From Rhodobacterales bacterium (GTDB taxonomy: Bacteria; Pseudomonadota; Alphaproteobacteria; Rhodobacterales; Rhodobacteraceae), in contig PDSA01000018.1 of the NCBI GenBank assembly GCA_002748285.1, positions 30,383-94,382 of the forward strand: a stretch of DNA of 64,000 nt, read 5' to 3'. The position numbers and the translations under genes were made by a program. Below the pieces are notes generated by a model that was not told the DNA's origin, made no database searches, and saw only the letters and a program-made list of their open reading frames with translations. Positions 34,280 through 43,385 of the stretch are shown here, piece after piece. Numbering within the stretch: the first letter of the stretch is position 1; each line of letters starts with the position of its first letter.

Positions 34280-35940
34280 AAGCTTTGCTGAGAATCATCC
34301 GAATGCAGATCCGGGCCGAACGCGCGGCGATCGGGCTGGGATTATTGTTGTCATTCATCGTGCTGGTGATGGGCGCGGCGCTGCTGGGGCTGTCCGGCTG
34401 GTTCATCACCGCCTCTGCCGCTGCCGGCATTGCCGGGGTCGGGGCGCTTTTCAATGTCTTTCTGCCCTCGGCCATGGTGCGGTTTCTGGCGCTGGGACGC
34501 ACGGCGGCCCGCTATGGCGAGCGGCTGGCCACCCATGACGCCGTATTGCGCACGCTGTCGGTGCTGCGGCTGCGGTTGTTGCAGGGACTGTTGACCCGCC
34601 CTTATCGCCAGTTAGAGCGCCTGCGGGCGGCAACGGCCCTGAACCGGATCACCGCCGATGTCGATTCGCTGGACGGGGCGCTGTTGCGGGTGGTGCTGCC
34701 GGGGCTGGCCGGGGGGCTGGCCATCCTGTTGGCCACAGCGCTTCTGTGGGTGCTGGTGCATCCGGCCATCGCGCTGATCGTCGGGCTGGGCTATCTGGCT
34801 CTGCCCACCGCTCTTTTTGTGTTGGGAGAGCGCCACGCTCGCGCCGCCTCGCGTCAGGCCGAAGCCGCCTTGCAGGCCACCCGCAACCGGCTGGTCGAAC
34901 TGGTTTCCGCCCGCGAAGATCTGACGGTCTATGGCCAAATCCCCGCCGCCACGGCCAGCTGTGAGACCGCCATCACCCGCCACGAGGATGCCCGGCAGCG
35001 CCTTGACCGGATCGAACGTCGGGCGGGGTTTGGGCTGAACCTGATCGGTGCCGGGATTGCCGCAGCAACGCTGGGGGTCGGCGGAGCGCTGGTGCAGGCC
35101 GGACAGCTCGACGCCGCTCGTGCTGCGATTGCCGTGTTCGTTGCGCTGGCCCTGGCCGAAGCGGTGGCTCCGGTTCGCCGGGCGCTGACCGAAATCGGGC
35201 GGATGGTGCAGGCGGCGCGGCGGATCGCGCCCTCGCTGCACGCAGCAGAAGAAGAAGAACCCACGCCTGCCGCGCCGATGATCGGTGCCGAGCCCATACT
35301 GTCGCTGGAGCAGGTGAGTTTATGCGCCGGGGGCTCCGGGACAGCGCTGTTTGAACTATTCAGCGCCAAAGTGGCCCCGGGTGAAATGCTGGCCCTGACC
35401 GGCCCCAGCGGGGTGGGCAAAAGCACTCTGCTGCTGATCGCCGCAGGGGCCGTGGCACCTGATCGCGGGCGGGTTCTGCTGGACGGGATCGACCTGCGTG
35501 ACCTGCCTTCTGGGGAACTGCACCGCCATCTGATCATAGTGCCCCAGCGCGGCACGCTGGTGGCCGGAACCATCGCGGAAAACCTGCGGCTGGCCGGCCC
35601 CGAGGCCGATGACGCCACGCTCTGGCAAGCGCTGGAGGTGGTCTGTCTGAAAGACACGATCCACGCCAAAGGAGGGCTTGAGGCCCGGCTGGGGCAGCGC
35701 GGCTCCGGCTTGTCCGGCGGCGAAGCGCGGCGGCTGGTCTTGGCCCGCGCCCTATTGTGCCGGCCCAAGGTGTTGCTGCTGGACGAACCGACCGAGGGGC
35801 TGGATACCGCCACTGCGAATCGGGTGATGGCAGGCATCCGCGCCGCCCTGCCACGGGCTGCAATCCTGACAGCAGCACACCGTGCGGCGGAACGATCGGC
35901 GGCGGATCGTGTTATTTCTCTGCGCCGCCCAAACATATAG
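34276..35940 (+). CDS. cydC: thiol reductant ABC exporter subunit CydC
   Basis: Second half of CydDC, 554 residues. The membrane domain carries RIIRMQIRAERAAIGLGLLLSFIVLVMGAAL and the CydC-typical LSGWFITASAAAG near residue 40. The nucleotide-binding domain has TGPSGVGKSTLLLIAAG, LSGGEARRLVLARALL, VLLLDEPTEGLD and a terminal H-loop ILTAAHR. Both halves keep all ATPase motifs, so the exporter looks functional. It is translationally coupled to cydD and precedes cydAB by 123 bases containing an FNR box. Confidence 0.94.
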   Translation: MKALLRIIRMQIRAERAAIGLGLLLSFIVLVMGAALLGLSGWFITASAAAGIAGVGALFNVFLPSAMVRFLALGRTAARYGERLATHDAVLRTLSVLRLRLLQGLLTRPYRQLERLRAATALNRITADVDSLDGALLRVVLPGLAGGLAILLATALLWVLVHPAIALIVGLGYLALPTALFVLGERHARAASRQAEAALQATRNRLVELVSAREDLTVYGQIPAATASCETAITRHEDARQRLDRIERRAGFGLNLIGAGIAAATLGVGGALVQAGQLDAARAAIAVFVALALAEAVAPVRRALTEIGRMVQAARRIAPSLHAAEEEEPTPAAPMIGAEPILSLEQVSLCAGGSGTALFELFSAKVAPGEMLALTGPSGVGKSTLLLIAAGAVAPDRGRVLLDGIDLRDLPSGELHRHLIIVPQRGTLVAGTIAENLRLAGPEADDATLWQALEVVCLKDTIHAKGGLEARLGQRGSGLSGGEARRLVLARALLCRPKVLLLDEPTEGLDTATANRVMAGIRAALPRAAILTAAHRAAERSAADRVISLRRPNI

Positions 35941-35968
35941 AAAAAATTAGATGTTTTCTGCTCATTTT

Positions 35969-35982
35969 TTGATGCAGATCAA
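35969..35982. promoter_or_regulatory. FNR/FnrL box upstream of cydA
   Basis: TTGATGCAGATCAA is an exact match to TTGAT-N4-ATCAA. It lies 81 bases before the cydA ATG in an AT-rich leader that also contains the inverted repeat ATAAT-N4-ATTAT at about 35994-36007. Indicates a separate oxygen-controlled promoter for cydABX. Confidence 0.82.
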
Positions 35983-36063
35983 ATATATATTCATAATTCG
36001 GATTATAATCTGGCCGAGCGCTAAATCTGCAACTGAAATGCATATATAATATGGAGGCTTCTC

Positions 36064-37662
36064 ATGGAGATAGGCTTGGTTGAGCTGTCGCGCCTGCAAT
36101 TTGCGATGACAGCCATGTACCACTTCCTCTTCGTGCCCCTGACCTTGGGGCTGTCGATCATCGTTGCCATTATGGAGACGGTCTATGTCATGACCAACCG
36201 TCCCATCTGGCGGCAAATGACAAAATTCTGGGCCATGCTTTTTGGCATCAACTTTGTGCTGGGTGTGGCCACCGGGCTGACGATGGAATTCCAGTTCGGC
36301 ATGAACTGGAGCTATTACAGCCATTATGTCGGCGATATTTTCGGCGCACCGCTGGCCATTGAGGGGCTTATGGCCTTTTTCATGGAAGCCACTTTTGTAG
36401 GGCTGATGTTCTTTGGCTGGGATAAGCTCAGCAAAGTCCAGCACGCCGTTGTCACCTGGCTGGTGGCGATTGGGTCGAACTTTTCGGCGCTGTGGATTCT
36501 GATTGCCAATGGCTGGATGCAAAACCCGGTCGGTGCCCAGTTCAACCCCGATACGATGCGCATGGAGATGACCTCGTTCTTTGAGGTGATGTTCAACGAG
36601 GTGGCTCAGGCCAAATTCGTGCATACGGTTTCGGCGGGCTATGTCACCGCCAGCGTCTTTGTTCTGGGGGTTTCGGCATTTTACCTGCTCAAGGGCCGCC
36701 ACATGGATCTGGCCCGGCGTTCGATCGCTGTGGCGTCGGCCTTTGGTCTGGCCTCGGCCTTTTCGGTGGTGTTGCTGGGCGATGAATCCGGCTATTCGGC
36801 CAGCCACACCCAGCGCATGAAGCTCGCTTCGATCGAAGCGATGTGGGAGACCCACGAAGCTCCGGCCCCCTTTACCGCCATCGGTTTCCCCGATCGGGAA
36901 GCACGCGAAACCCATTACGCGGTTGAAATTCCTTGGGTAATGGGGATTCTGGGGACACGCTCTTTGACGCATGAAATCCCCGGGATCAACGATCTGATCA
37001 AGGTGTCCGAAGAAAAAGTGCGCGATGGGCTGATCGCCTATGATGCGCTGATGACCATCCGCAGCCAGCGGGCCAACACACCGCAAGAGGTGCGGGATAC
37101 TTTTGAGGCCCACTCAGACAATCTGGGTTACGCGCTGCTGCTGAAACGCTATGTGGATGATCCGCGCATGGCCACCGAAGAGCAGATCAAAAAGGCGGCC
37201 GAAGACACCGTTCCCGGCGTTGCGCCACTATTCTGGGCATTCCGCCTGATGGTGGGGCTGGGGATGGGCTTTATTCTGGTGATGGCGTTCTTCTTCTGGC
37301 GGGCCTCTTTCCGGAATATGCAGTTCCCACGCTGGTCGCTCTATATGGCGGTGGCGATTATCCCGACACCGTGGCTCGCGGTCGAGCTGGGCTGGTTCGT
37401 GGCCGAATTCGGGCGTCAGCCCTGGACAGTGGATGGCGTGTTGCCAACCGTGATGTCGGCATCGCATCTGACCGTGGCCGATCTGCTGATCACCCTGGCC
37501 GGTTTCGTGGCCTTTTACACCGTGCTGTTCATCGTCGAGATGGGGCTGATGGTGAAATACATCCGCAAGGGTCCATTCCAGGATGTTGCCGAAACCGAAG
37601 CCTGGCAGAAAGCGCATGAAGCGCGTCTGCGCAACGCAATCCCCACAACCCCAGCGGAGTAA
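36064..37662 (+). CDS. cydA: cytochrome bd ubiquinol oxidase subunit I
   Basis: Catalytic subunit of the high-affinity quinol oxidase that reduces O2 to water at low oxygen and resists NO. 532 residues. The N-terminus LVELSRLQFAMTAMYHFLFVPLTLGLS carries the conserved haem b595-ligand histidine. GRQPW and the long central insert (residues ~245-390) mark the long-Q-loop, E. coli bd-I-like type. The haem b558 ligand regions are in the helical blocks FVHTVSAGY and FRLMVGLGMGF. A GGAGG motif precedes the ATG. It is followed by cydB after five bases. Confidence 0.96.
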   Translation: MEIGLVELSRLQFAMTAMYHFLFVPLTLGLSIIVAIMETVYVMTNRPIWRQMTKFWAMLFGINFVLGVATGLTMEFQFGMNWSYYSHYVGDIFGAPLAIEGLMAFFMEATFVGLMFFGWDKLSKVQHAVVTWLVAIGSNFSALWILIANGWMQNPVGAQFNPDTMRMEMTSFFEVMFNEVAQAKFVHTVSAGYVTASVFVLGVSAFYLLKGRHMDLARRSIAVASAFGLASAFSVVLLGDESGYSASHTQRMKLASIEAMWETHEAPAPFTAIGFPDREARETHYAVEIPWVMGILGTRSLTHEIPGINDLIKVSEEKVRDGLIAYDALMTIRSQRANTPQEVRDTFEAHSDNLGYALLLKRYVDDPRMATEEQIKKAAEDTVPGVAPLFWAFRLMVGLGMGFILVMAFFFWRASFRNMQFPRWSLYMAVAIIPTPWLAVELGWFVAEFGRQPWTVDGVLPTVMSASHLTVADLLITLAGFVAFYTVLFIVEMGLMVKYIRKGPFQDVAETEAWQKAHEARLRNAIPTTPAE

Positions 37663-37667
37663 CTGAT

Positions 37668-38828
37668 ATGGTCCTGTATGAATTGATTGATTTCGATATC
37701 CTGCGCGTGATCTGGTGGGTCTTGCTTGGGGTTCTGCTGATCGGCTTTGCCCTGACCGATGGGTTTGACATGGGGGTTGGCGCGCTGCTGCCCTTCGTTG
37801 GCAAGACCGATGTGGAGCGGCGCGTGGCCATCAACACGATCGGCCCGGTCTGGGAAGGCAACCAGGTGTGGTTCATCCTGGGCGGTGGTGCGATCTTCGC
37901 CGCCTGGCCTCCGCTCTATGCTGTCAGCTTTTCGGGCTTTTATCTGGCGATGTTCGTGGTTCTGGCCGCCTTCATCCTGCGTCCGGTGGCGTTCAAATAC
38001 CGCTCCAAGCGTGAGTCCGCGACATGGCGTTCCAGCTGGGACTGGGCGCTGTTCGTCGGCGGTGCCGTGCCGGCGCTACTGTTCGGCGTGGCGGTGGGCA
38101 ATGTGTTGCTGGGTGTGCCGTTTCACCTGACCGAAGATTTGATGCCGATGTATGACGGCAACTTCTTTAGCAAGTTCATCGGGCTGTTGCGTCCCTTTGC
38201 GCTGCTGGCCGGGGTGGTTTCGCTGGCGATGTTGCTGATGCACGGCGCGGCGTGGCTGAGCCTCAAGACGGAAGGCCCGGTCGCCGAACGCGCCCGGCGG
38301 ATCGGCACGGTGGCGGGCATGGTGGCTTTCGTCGCCTATGCTCTGGCCGGGCTGTGGCTGGCCTTCGGCATTCAGGGCTTTACCCTAGGTGAGGTCGCCG
38401 CCAATGGCCCGTCCAACCCGCTCTATTCCGAAGTTACCCGGGGCGGCAGCTGGATCAGCGCCTATGCCGTACGGCCCTGGATCGTGGTCGCGCCGCTGGC
38501 GGGCTTTATCGGCATCGCCATGACGGTGCTGGGGATGCGGGCCGGTCGCGAAGTTTCGACCCTGCTGTGGTCGAAACTGGGGATTGCGGGGATCATCTCT
38601 TCGGTCGGACTGACCATGTTCCCGTTCATCCTGCCTTCAATCGTAGACCCGCGCAGCTCGCTCACCGTTTGGGATGCGTCCAGTTCGCACCAGACCCTGT
38701 TCGTGATGCTGGTGGCGTCCGCAATCTTCATGCCGATCATCCTCAGCTACACGGCCTGGGTCTACAAAGTCCTCTGGGGCAAAGTCACTGAGACCGATGT
38801 CACCGACAATTCTCACTCTGTTTACTAA
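37668..38828 (+). CDS. cydB: cytochrome bd ubiquinol oxidase subunit II
   Basis: Structural subunit of the bd oxidase, 386 residues with about nine hydrophobic helices. Typical features are IWWVLLGVLLIGFALTDGFDMGVGALLPFVGKTDVERRV, NTIGPVWEGNQVWFILGGGAIFAAWPPLYA and the C-terminal WDASSSHQTLFVMLVASAIFMPIILSYTAWVYKV. The second helix pair carries the expected charged FDMGVG motif. It starts five bases after cydA and ends 12 bases before cydX, so the three are one transcript. Confidence 0.97.
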   Translation: MVLYELIDFDILRVIWWVLLGVLLIGFALTDGFDMGVGALLPFVGKTDVERRVAINTIGPVWEGNQVWFILGGGAIFAAWPPLYAVSFSGFYLAMFVVLAAFILRPVAFKYRSKRESATWRSSWDWALFVGGAVPALLFGVAVGNVLLGVPFHLTEDLMPMYDGNFFSKFIGLLRPFALLAGVVSLAMLLMHGAAWLSLKTEGPVAERARRIGTVAGMVAFVAYALAGLWLAFGIQGFTLGEVAANGPSNPLYSEVTRGGSWISAYAVRPWIVVAPLAGFIGIAMTVLGMRAGREVSTLLWSKLGIAGIISSVGLTMFPFILPSIVDPRSSLTVWDASSSHQTLFVMLVASAIFMPIILSYTAWVYKVLWGKVTETDVTDNSHSVY

Positions 38829-38840
38829 AGGAGGTTCCGT

Positions 38841-38978
38841 ATGTGGTATTTTTCCTGGCTCCTTGGCCTTCCCCTCGCTGCCGGCTTTGCCGTTCTGAAC
38901 GCCATGTGGCTGGAATTGCGCGCCGATGCCTGCATCGCAGAAGAAGGCGACTGCCCGATGGGCGAACATAAACACTGA
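38841..38978 (+). CDS. cydX: cytochrome bd small subunit CydX
   Basis: Single-helix accessory subunit of 45 residues, below the usual gene-calling length. It begins MWYFSWLLGLPLAAGFAVLNAMWLE. The YFSWxLG and AVLNAMW core is diagnostic of CydX, which stabilises the haems of bd-I oxidase. The C-terminal tail (CIAEEGDCPMGEHKH) contains two cysteines. An ideal AAAGGAGGT ribosome site lies ahead of the ATG, 12 bases after cydB. It completes the cydABX set. Confidence 0.93.
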   Translation: MWYFSWLLGLPLAAGFAVLNAMWLELRADACIAEEGDCPMGEHKH

Positions 38979-38980
38979 AT

Positions 38981-39058
38981 ACGGGGGGCTTTGTCCCTTA
39001 CCCCCCCGTAACAAACCGGGCCCGGCTGCAATCGCACCGGGCCCGGCTCTTTTGTTTT
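38981..39058 (+). terminator. tandem hairpin terminator of cydABX
   Basis: Two stems follow cydX. ACGGGGGG pairs with CCCCCCGT (38981-39009). Then CCGGGCCCGG at 39016 pairs with CCGGGCCCGG at 39037 across an 11-base loop and leads into CTCTTTTGTTTT. The second has the form of a strong intrinsic terminator. Confidence 0.85.
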
Positions 39059-39311
39059 GGCGATTGTGTGTTTGACGAACCCGGCCTTTATAGCGTTTGA
39101 CGAAATACCCGACACAAAGAGCATCACCTAACGTGTTGAAATCTATGATTTCAGGCAGCGTTAAGTGATTCAGGTTGTTCGCATAACGCTTTAATGTTTC
39201 AATCTTGTTATCCTTTGTTTTCGCTCAAAGCGATCGCTCTGGTCTGGTGTGATGACTACCCCTCGGATAAGTCGCCATACAATGCTCTGTTCAGTCCGTT
39301 CCTCGACGGGA
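39059..39311. other. AT-rich intergenic region
   Basis: Between the cyd terminator and the minus-strand gene at 39312 there is no convincing gene. It contains a hairpin at about 39129-39162 (TGAAATC/GATTTCA core with outer AACG/CGTT pairing). Base composition is richer in AT than the neighbours. Confidence 0.45.
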
Positions 39312-39740
39312 TCAAACCCTGCCAGCTTGCAACCGTTCCTTTAAAAAGAACAGGCAAACACGGATTGCGAAGGCTGCGATTGCAGCAATCAGGAATGTTT
39401 GCAGAAACTCAAACCTGAGCGGAGTTGTTCTTGCGATCTGATTTCCGATGACAACCCCAACGAAGCTTGGCCCAACAGACAGATATAATGACCTGGTGGC
39501 ATTGTGTCCTTTTATCAGAAAGGTGCTTAAAACCAATAAGGTGATCAACATCGCCAATTCGGCATTCTCAAATATGTTTTGGGTCAGAAAGTGCCTTTCA
39601 GCCTCTTCCGTCAGAAACGCACCATTCAGCATTTCGGTGAGAACCCGGGTGTTTTGCGGATATGTCATTGCATATTCAATACTGTCAAACGTAAAAACCG
39701 CCGCAGCACACATACCGATGATGAGAACAATGCGTGCCAT
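39312..39740 (-). CDS. small integral membrane protein of unknown function
   Basis: Protein of 142 residues from the ATG giving MARIVLIIGMCAAAVFTFDSI; the frame is open further upstream but that part is not membrane-like. Four hydrophobic segments are visible: residues ~2-18, ~66-84 (LAMLITLLVLSTFLIKG), ~95-108 (LSVGPSFVGVVIG) and ~121-135 (FLIAAIAAFAIRVCLFF). No family recognised. The surrounding DNA has lower GC and different codon use from neighbours, so it may be recently acquired. No operon partner. Confidence 0.5.
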   Translation of the reverse strand: MARIVLIIGMCAAAVFTFDSIEYAMTYPQNTRVLTEMLNGAFLTEEAERHFLTQNIFENAELAMLITLLVLSTFLIKGHNATRSLYLSVGPSFVGVVIGNQIARTTPLRFEFLQTFLIAAIAAFAIRVCLFFLKERLQAGRV

Positions 39741-39999
39741 CTGAAAAATAAGCTCGGTTCCATATCCATTCACGTTGCGACTAAAGCACAAGGCAATATG
39801 CTGCAACTCATGGCCCTTTCTGAAACGGTGGATTTCACCTTCTTACCCTGCCGCGCCGGACCCGGGGCTGAGCCGTTTCCAAAACCTGTTGAAAACGAAT
39901 GGGGTTCCGGGAAAAGCGGATGCCCACATTATTGCCACATTTAGGCCAATTTCATGCCCACTCGTTGAAATATCTCCTAAGAGACCAAGGGGATACAAC

Positions 40000-40752
40000 A
40001 TGAGCAACGCATCTGCACGCACGCTGCAAATCAAGGGTTCAACGGCAAATCAGGCCGATTCGGTGCTGGGTCTGGTACTGAAACCTTTTAAATTTTTTCG
40101 AGGTTTACTATTGGCCGACCGCCCTCAAGCGCAGACCAGCCGCGATGCAAAAGTCGCCTTTGGTCAGCCCGGCCAAACGTCACGCCCCGCACCGACACCG
40201 GCCTTTGTGCAGCTGCGTGATCTGCGCCGGCAGGTCTCCGAACTGACCCGCACCCGCGATTGGTTGAGCCTGGCCGAGCTGATCCAGAACTGGGATCAAT
40301 CCCGCAGCTGTGCCGCCGATGGCACCCGTCTGGCGCGTCAGGCGCTGTTTGCCATGGCCGATGCGCTGGCCAGCGGGGCCGGGATCGATGGAATGCGCCA
40401 AATCGACGCCAAAGCGATTGAGCCCATCCAGAACCTGCTGGGCTGTTACCCCAAACATTACGGGCTGGCGGCGAGCTTGGCCTATCTGCATATTTGCCGC
40501 GCCTGGAACGCCAACAAGGCCGGCGATCTTGAGGTCATGGCCTCTGACCGTGCCCAAGCCGCCGAGCTGCTGGAACAATATGACGCCACCCAGCTGAACG
40601 CGCCGGTTCTGGCCGGGTTGAGCTTTGACATGCTGCCCTTGCTGGCGGATAAGCAACAGCTGATGCAGAGCCGTTATCAGACCTGGGCAGAGCTGGACCC
40701 GGAAGATCAAGTGCCCCATGCAGAATACCACTTCTTGCAGTTGCCCAACTGA
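40000..40752 (+). CDS. conserved hypothetical protein
   Basis: Protein of 250 residues starting MSNASARTLQIKGSTANQADSVLG, with AAGGGG ahead of the ATG; the open frame upstream of 40000 is not coding-like. The N-terminal ~75 residues look disordered. The rest is helical, with a repeat-like pattern (LRDLRRQVSELTRTRDWLSLAELIQNW, ALFAMADALASG, GLAASLAYLHICRAW), reminiscent of TPR-like solenoids but without a clear motif. Soluble. It lies 70 bases before the exported protein gene and may be co-transcribed. Function unknown. Confidence 0.75.
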   Translation: MSNASARTLQIKGSTANQADSVLGLVLKPFKFFRGLLLADRPQAQTSRDAKVAFGQPGQTSRPAPTPAFVQLRDLRRQVSELTRTRDWLSLAELIQNWDQSRSCAADGTRLARQALFAMADALASGAGIDGMRQIDAKAIEPIQNLLGCYPKHYGLAASLAYLHICRAWNANKAGDLEVMASDRAQAAELLEQYDATQLNAPVLAGLSFDMLPLLADKQQLMQSRYQTWAELDPEDQVPHAEYHFLQLPN

Positions 40753-40822
40753 TCGCACTTGAAGAATCTCTGCTGATCCCTCAGTCTGGGGGCGTATATC
40801 AATCGTCGGAGGGAGCCTTCTC

Positions 40823-42016
40823 GTGCGTATTCTATTGTCTTTTCTGATCACCGTTTTTGCCCTGTCGCTGCCGGTGCAGTCCACCACTCTGGACGGGCAG
40901 AACTCACTGGCGGACAACATCAAAACGCTGAGTGCTCAGCCCGACAAGACCCCATCGGATCAATTCGCACTGGGGGCGCTGTATTTCCTGCGCGGGATCG
41001 AAAAAACGCTGCAAGCCCGCTGGAACTATAACGCGGTGATCCAAGGCTTCGATTTTCCGGTGTTACGCCTGCCGCTCCGGCCAAACCCGTCCCCAAAGCC
41101 GTTCAAACCCAGCCTGATCACCGACATCTTTGCTGAGTTGCGCACCGATATGCAGGCCAGCCGCGATGCGATGGCGCAGATCCCGGCGGATGCCGAGCTT
41201 GAGTTGAACATCAACCTGAACCAGCTGTGGTTTGATGTGAATGTGAACAATCAGCGCGACGTAGGTGAGGGGGCTGTCATAATCGGGGTCAAGTCTTTGA
41301 TGCGGCCGCTTCAGGTTCCTGAGATCGACGAGATGCCACCAATGCAGGTGCGCTTTGACACGGCGGACCGGGCTTGGCTGACGGCCTATACGCATATGCT
41401 GTCTGCAGCGTCTGAAATGGTGCTGGCCTTTGATCCGACCGAGGCGATTTCGCGGGTGATGCAGGCACGTGCCGATATACAAAAGCTGCTGGATAACGCG
41501 CGGCCCCGGTCCTATTGGGATCAGGAATTTGGCAATACCGTCGATCAATTCGCCATGGTTTACGGGGCGTTGAACAAAAAACCCGATGCCATCCACACCC
41601 GCGCCGCCCATGCGCATTTGCTGAAAATGATTGCCGAGAACAAGGCATTCTGGGCCGGGATCGAGGTTGAAACCGATAACCGCAATGAATGGATTCCCAA
41701 CGCCAAACAAACCGCTGCGCTGGGCTATGATATGGGGCCGGAGGTGGGCGACGCCTGGCGGGCGGTGCTGGCCGATGGCGAAGCGCTGCTCAAGGGCGAG
41801 CTGTTGATCGACTATTGGCGGCTGTCGGGGGTTGGTGGCGTGAATGTCAAAAAGATGTTCATGGACCCGCCCGCCGTTGACATCGTCGCTTGGGTGCAGG
41901 GCTATGGTCTGCTGCCCTATCTGGAAAAAGGCAAGGTCATCACCCGCGCCAATTTGCGCAAGTTCGAGCAGGTGGCACCGGGCAATCCGATGCTGTTTTC
42001 CTTCCTGTTCAACTGA
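40823..42016 (+). CDS. exported protein of unknown function
   Basis: Protein of 397 residues with an N-terminal signal MRILLSFLITVFALSLPVQS (residues 1-20), probably periplasmic. The start is GTG with GGAGGG 10-14 bases ahead. The mature part is helical, with Trp/Tyr-rich stretches (YWDQEFGNTVDQFAMVYGAL, GYDMGPEVGDAWRAVLADGEALL, DIVAWVQGYGLLPYLEKGK). No cysteines or metal-binding motif stand out and I recognise no domain. The sucC operon begins 171 bases later. Confidence 0.72.
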   Translation: MRILLSFLITVFALSLPVQSTTLDGQNSLADNIKTLSAQPDKTPSDQFALGALYFLRGIEKTLQARWNYNAVIQGFDFPVLRLPLRPNPSPKPFKPSLITDIFAELRTDMQASRDAMAQIPADAELELNINLNQLWFDVNVNNQRDVGEGAVIIGVKSLMRPLQVPEIDEMPPMQVRFDTADRAWLTAYTHMLSAASEMVLAFDPTEAISRVMQARADIQKLLDNARPRSYWDQEFGNTVDQFAMVYGALNKKPDAIHTRAAHAHLLKMIAENKAFWAGIEVETDNRNEWIPNAKQTAALGYDMGPEVGDAWRAVLADGEALLKGELLIDYWRLSGVGGVNVKKMFMDPPAVDIVAWVQGYGLLPYLEKGKVITRANLRKFEQVAPGNPMLFSFLFN

Positions 42017-42045
42017 TGCCAGATCAGAATCAAAAGACCGCAAAT

Positions 42046-42080
42046 TTTGTGATCACGCCCATGTTTGGTGTGATCACAAA
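42046..42080. repeat. perfect 11-bp inverted repeat between the exported-protein gene and sucC
   Basis: TTTGTGATCAC and GTGATCACAAA flank a 13-base spacer, starting 29 bases after one gene and ending 107 before the next. GTGATCAC is itself a palindrome, so each arm could bind a dimeric regulator. The following bases are not T-rich, which argues against an ordinary terminator. Confidence 0.6.
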
Positions 42081-42187
42081 CCCGACAAAATCAGTTCGAT
42101 TTTCCGTTATTCACCAAAAAATCGTTTCGTTGCGCGGCATCTTCATGCTTAGTGGACGGAACGTTAGCCAAGGATGGGATAAATTCA

Positions 42188-43381
42188 GTGAATATTCATG
42201 AATACCAAGCAAAAGCACTGCTGCGCTCTTATGGTGCGCCAGTGTCCGAGGGCCGCGCTGTGACCAAAGCAGAGGATGCCAAAACCGCCGCAGGGGAACT
42301 GGACGGCCCGCTTTGGGTGGTCAAGGCGCAAATCCACGCCGGCGGTCGCGGCAAGGGCAAGTTTAAAGAGGCCGATGCCGGAGAAGCCGGCGGTGTGCGT
42401 CTGACCAAATCGGTGTCCGAGGCTGCGGCTGAGGCCAAAAAGATGCTGGGCCGCACGCTGGTGACGCATCAGACCGGCCCTGCGGGCAAGCAGGTGAACC
42501 GGATTTACATTGAGGATGGCTCGGGCATTGAACGCGAGCTGTATCTGGCGCTTCTGGTTGATCGTGCCACCAGTGCGGTGTCGTTTGTCTGCTCGACCGA
42601 AGGCGGCATGGACATCGAAGAAGTCGCCGCTGCCACCCCGGAAAAAATCCTGTCATTCAGCGTTGATCCGGCCACCGGCTATCAGGGCTTTCACGGCCGC
42701 CGCATCGCCTTTGCGCTGGGGCTGGAGGGCGCTCAGGTCAAGCAATGCGTGGGCCTGATGGGCATTCTTTACAAAGCCTTCATCGAAAAAGACATGGAAA
42801 TGCTGGAAATCAACCCGCTGATCATCACCGATCAGGGCGCGTTGAAGGTGCTGGACGCCAAGGTCAGCTTTGACGGTAATGCGATTTACCGCCACGGCGA
42901 TATTGCCGCCCTGCGCGATGAAACCGAAGAAGACCCCAAAGAGCTGGAAGCCTCGAAATACGACCTGAACTATATCGCTCTGGATGGCGAAATCGGCTGC
43001 ATGGTCAACGGCGCTGGTCTGGCGATGGCCACCATGGACATCATCAAACTTTACGGGGCCGAGCCTGCCAACTTCCTCGATGTGGGCGGTGGCGCGACCA
43101 AGGAAAAAGTGACCGAAGCCTTCAAGATCATCACCTCTGACCCCAATGTAAAGGGCATTCTGGTGAACATCTTTGGCGGCATCATGCGCTGCGATGTGAT
43201 CGCCGAGGGCGTTGTGGCTGCCGTGAAAGAGGTGGGTCTGAAAGTGCCGCTGGTGGTGCGTCTGGAAGGCACCAATGTCGAAGCCGGCAAGGACATCATC
43301 AACAATTCCGATGTGGACGTGATTGCCGCCGACAATCTGTCGGACGGTGCCGAAAAAATTGTTAAAGCGGTGAAAGGATAA
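42188..43381 (+). CDS. sucC: succinyl-CoA synthetase beta subunit
   Basis: Forms the ATP-grasp nucleotide-binding subunit that pairs with SucD to convert succinyl-CoA to succinate in the TCA cycle. 397 residues, the normal length. The start is a GTG giving [19 protein letters not shown]; an in-frame ATG at 42152 gives an unlikely extension. Motifs include [36 protein letters not shown] and [16 protein letters not shown] with [15 protein letters not shown]. First gene of the suc operon; sucD follows after four bases. Confidence 0.96.
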   Translation: MNIHEYQAKALLRSYGAPVSEGRAVTKAEDAKTAAGELDGPLWVVKAQIHAGGRGKGKFKEADAGEAGGVRLTKSVSEAAAEAKKMLGRTLVTHQTGPAGKQVNRIYIEDGSGIERELYLALLVDRATSAVSFVCSTEGGMDIEEVAAATPEKILSFSVDPATGYQGFHGRRIAFALGLEGAQVKQCVGLMGILYKAFIEKDMEMLEINPLIITDQGALKVLDAKVSFDGNAIYRHGDIAALRDETEEDPKELEASKYDLNYIALDGEIGCMVNGAGLAMATMDIIKLYGAEPANFLDVGGGATKEKVTEAFKIITSDPNVKGILVNIFGGIMRCDVIAEGVVAAVKEVGLKVPLVVRLEGTNVEAGKDIINNSDVDVIAADNLSDGAEKIVKAVKG

Positions 43382-43385
43382 GCCG

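Noticed and set aside
39175..39215. A possible XerCD dif-like site (CGCATAA arm near 39179)
   Set aside because: Only one arm resembles dif; the other half matches at about half of its positions and no other terminus feature is nearby.
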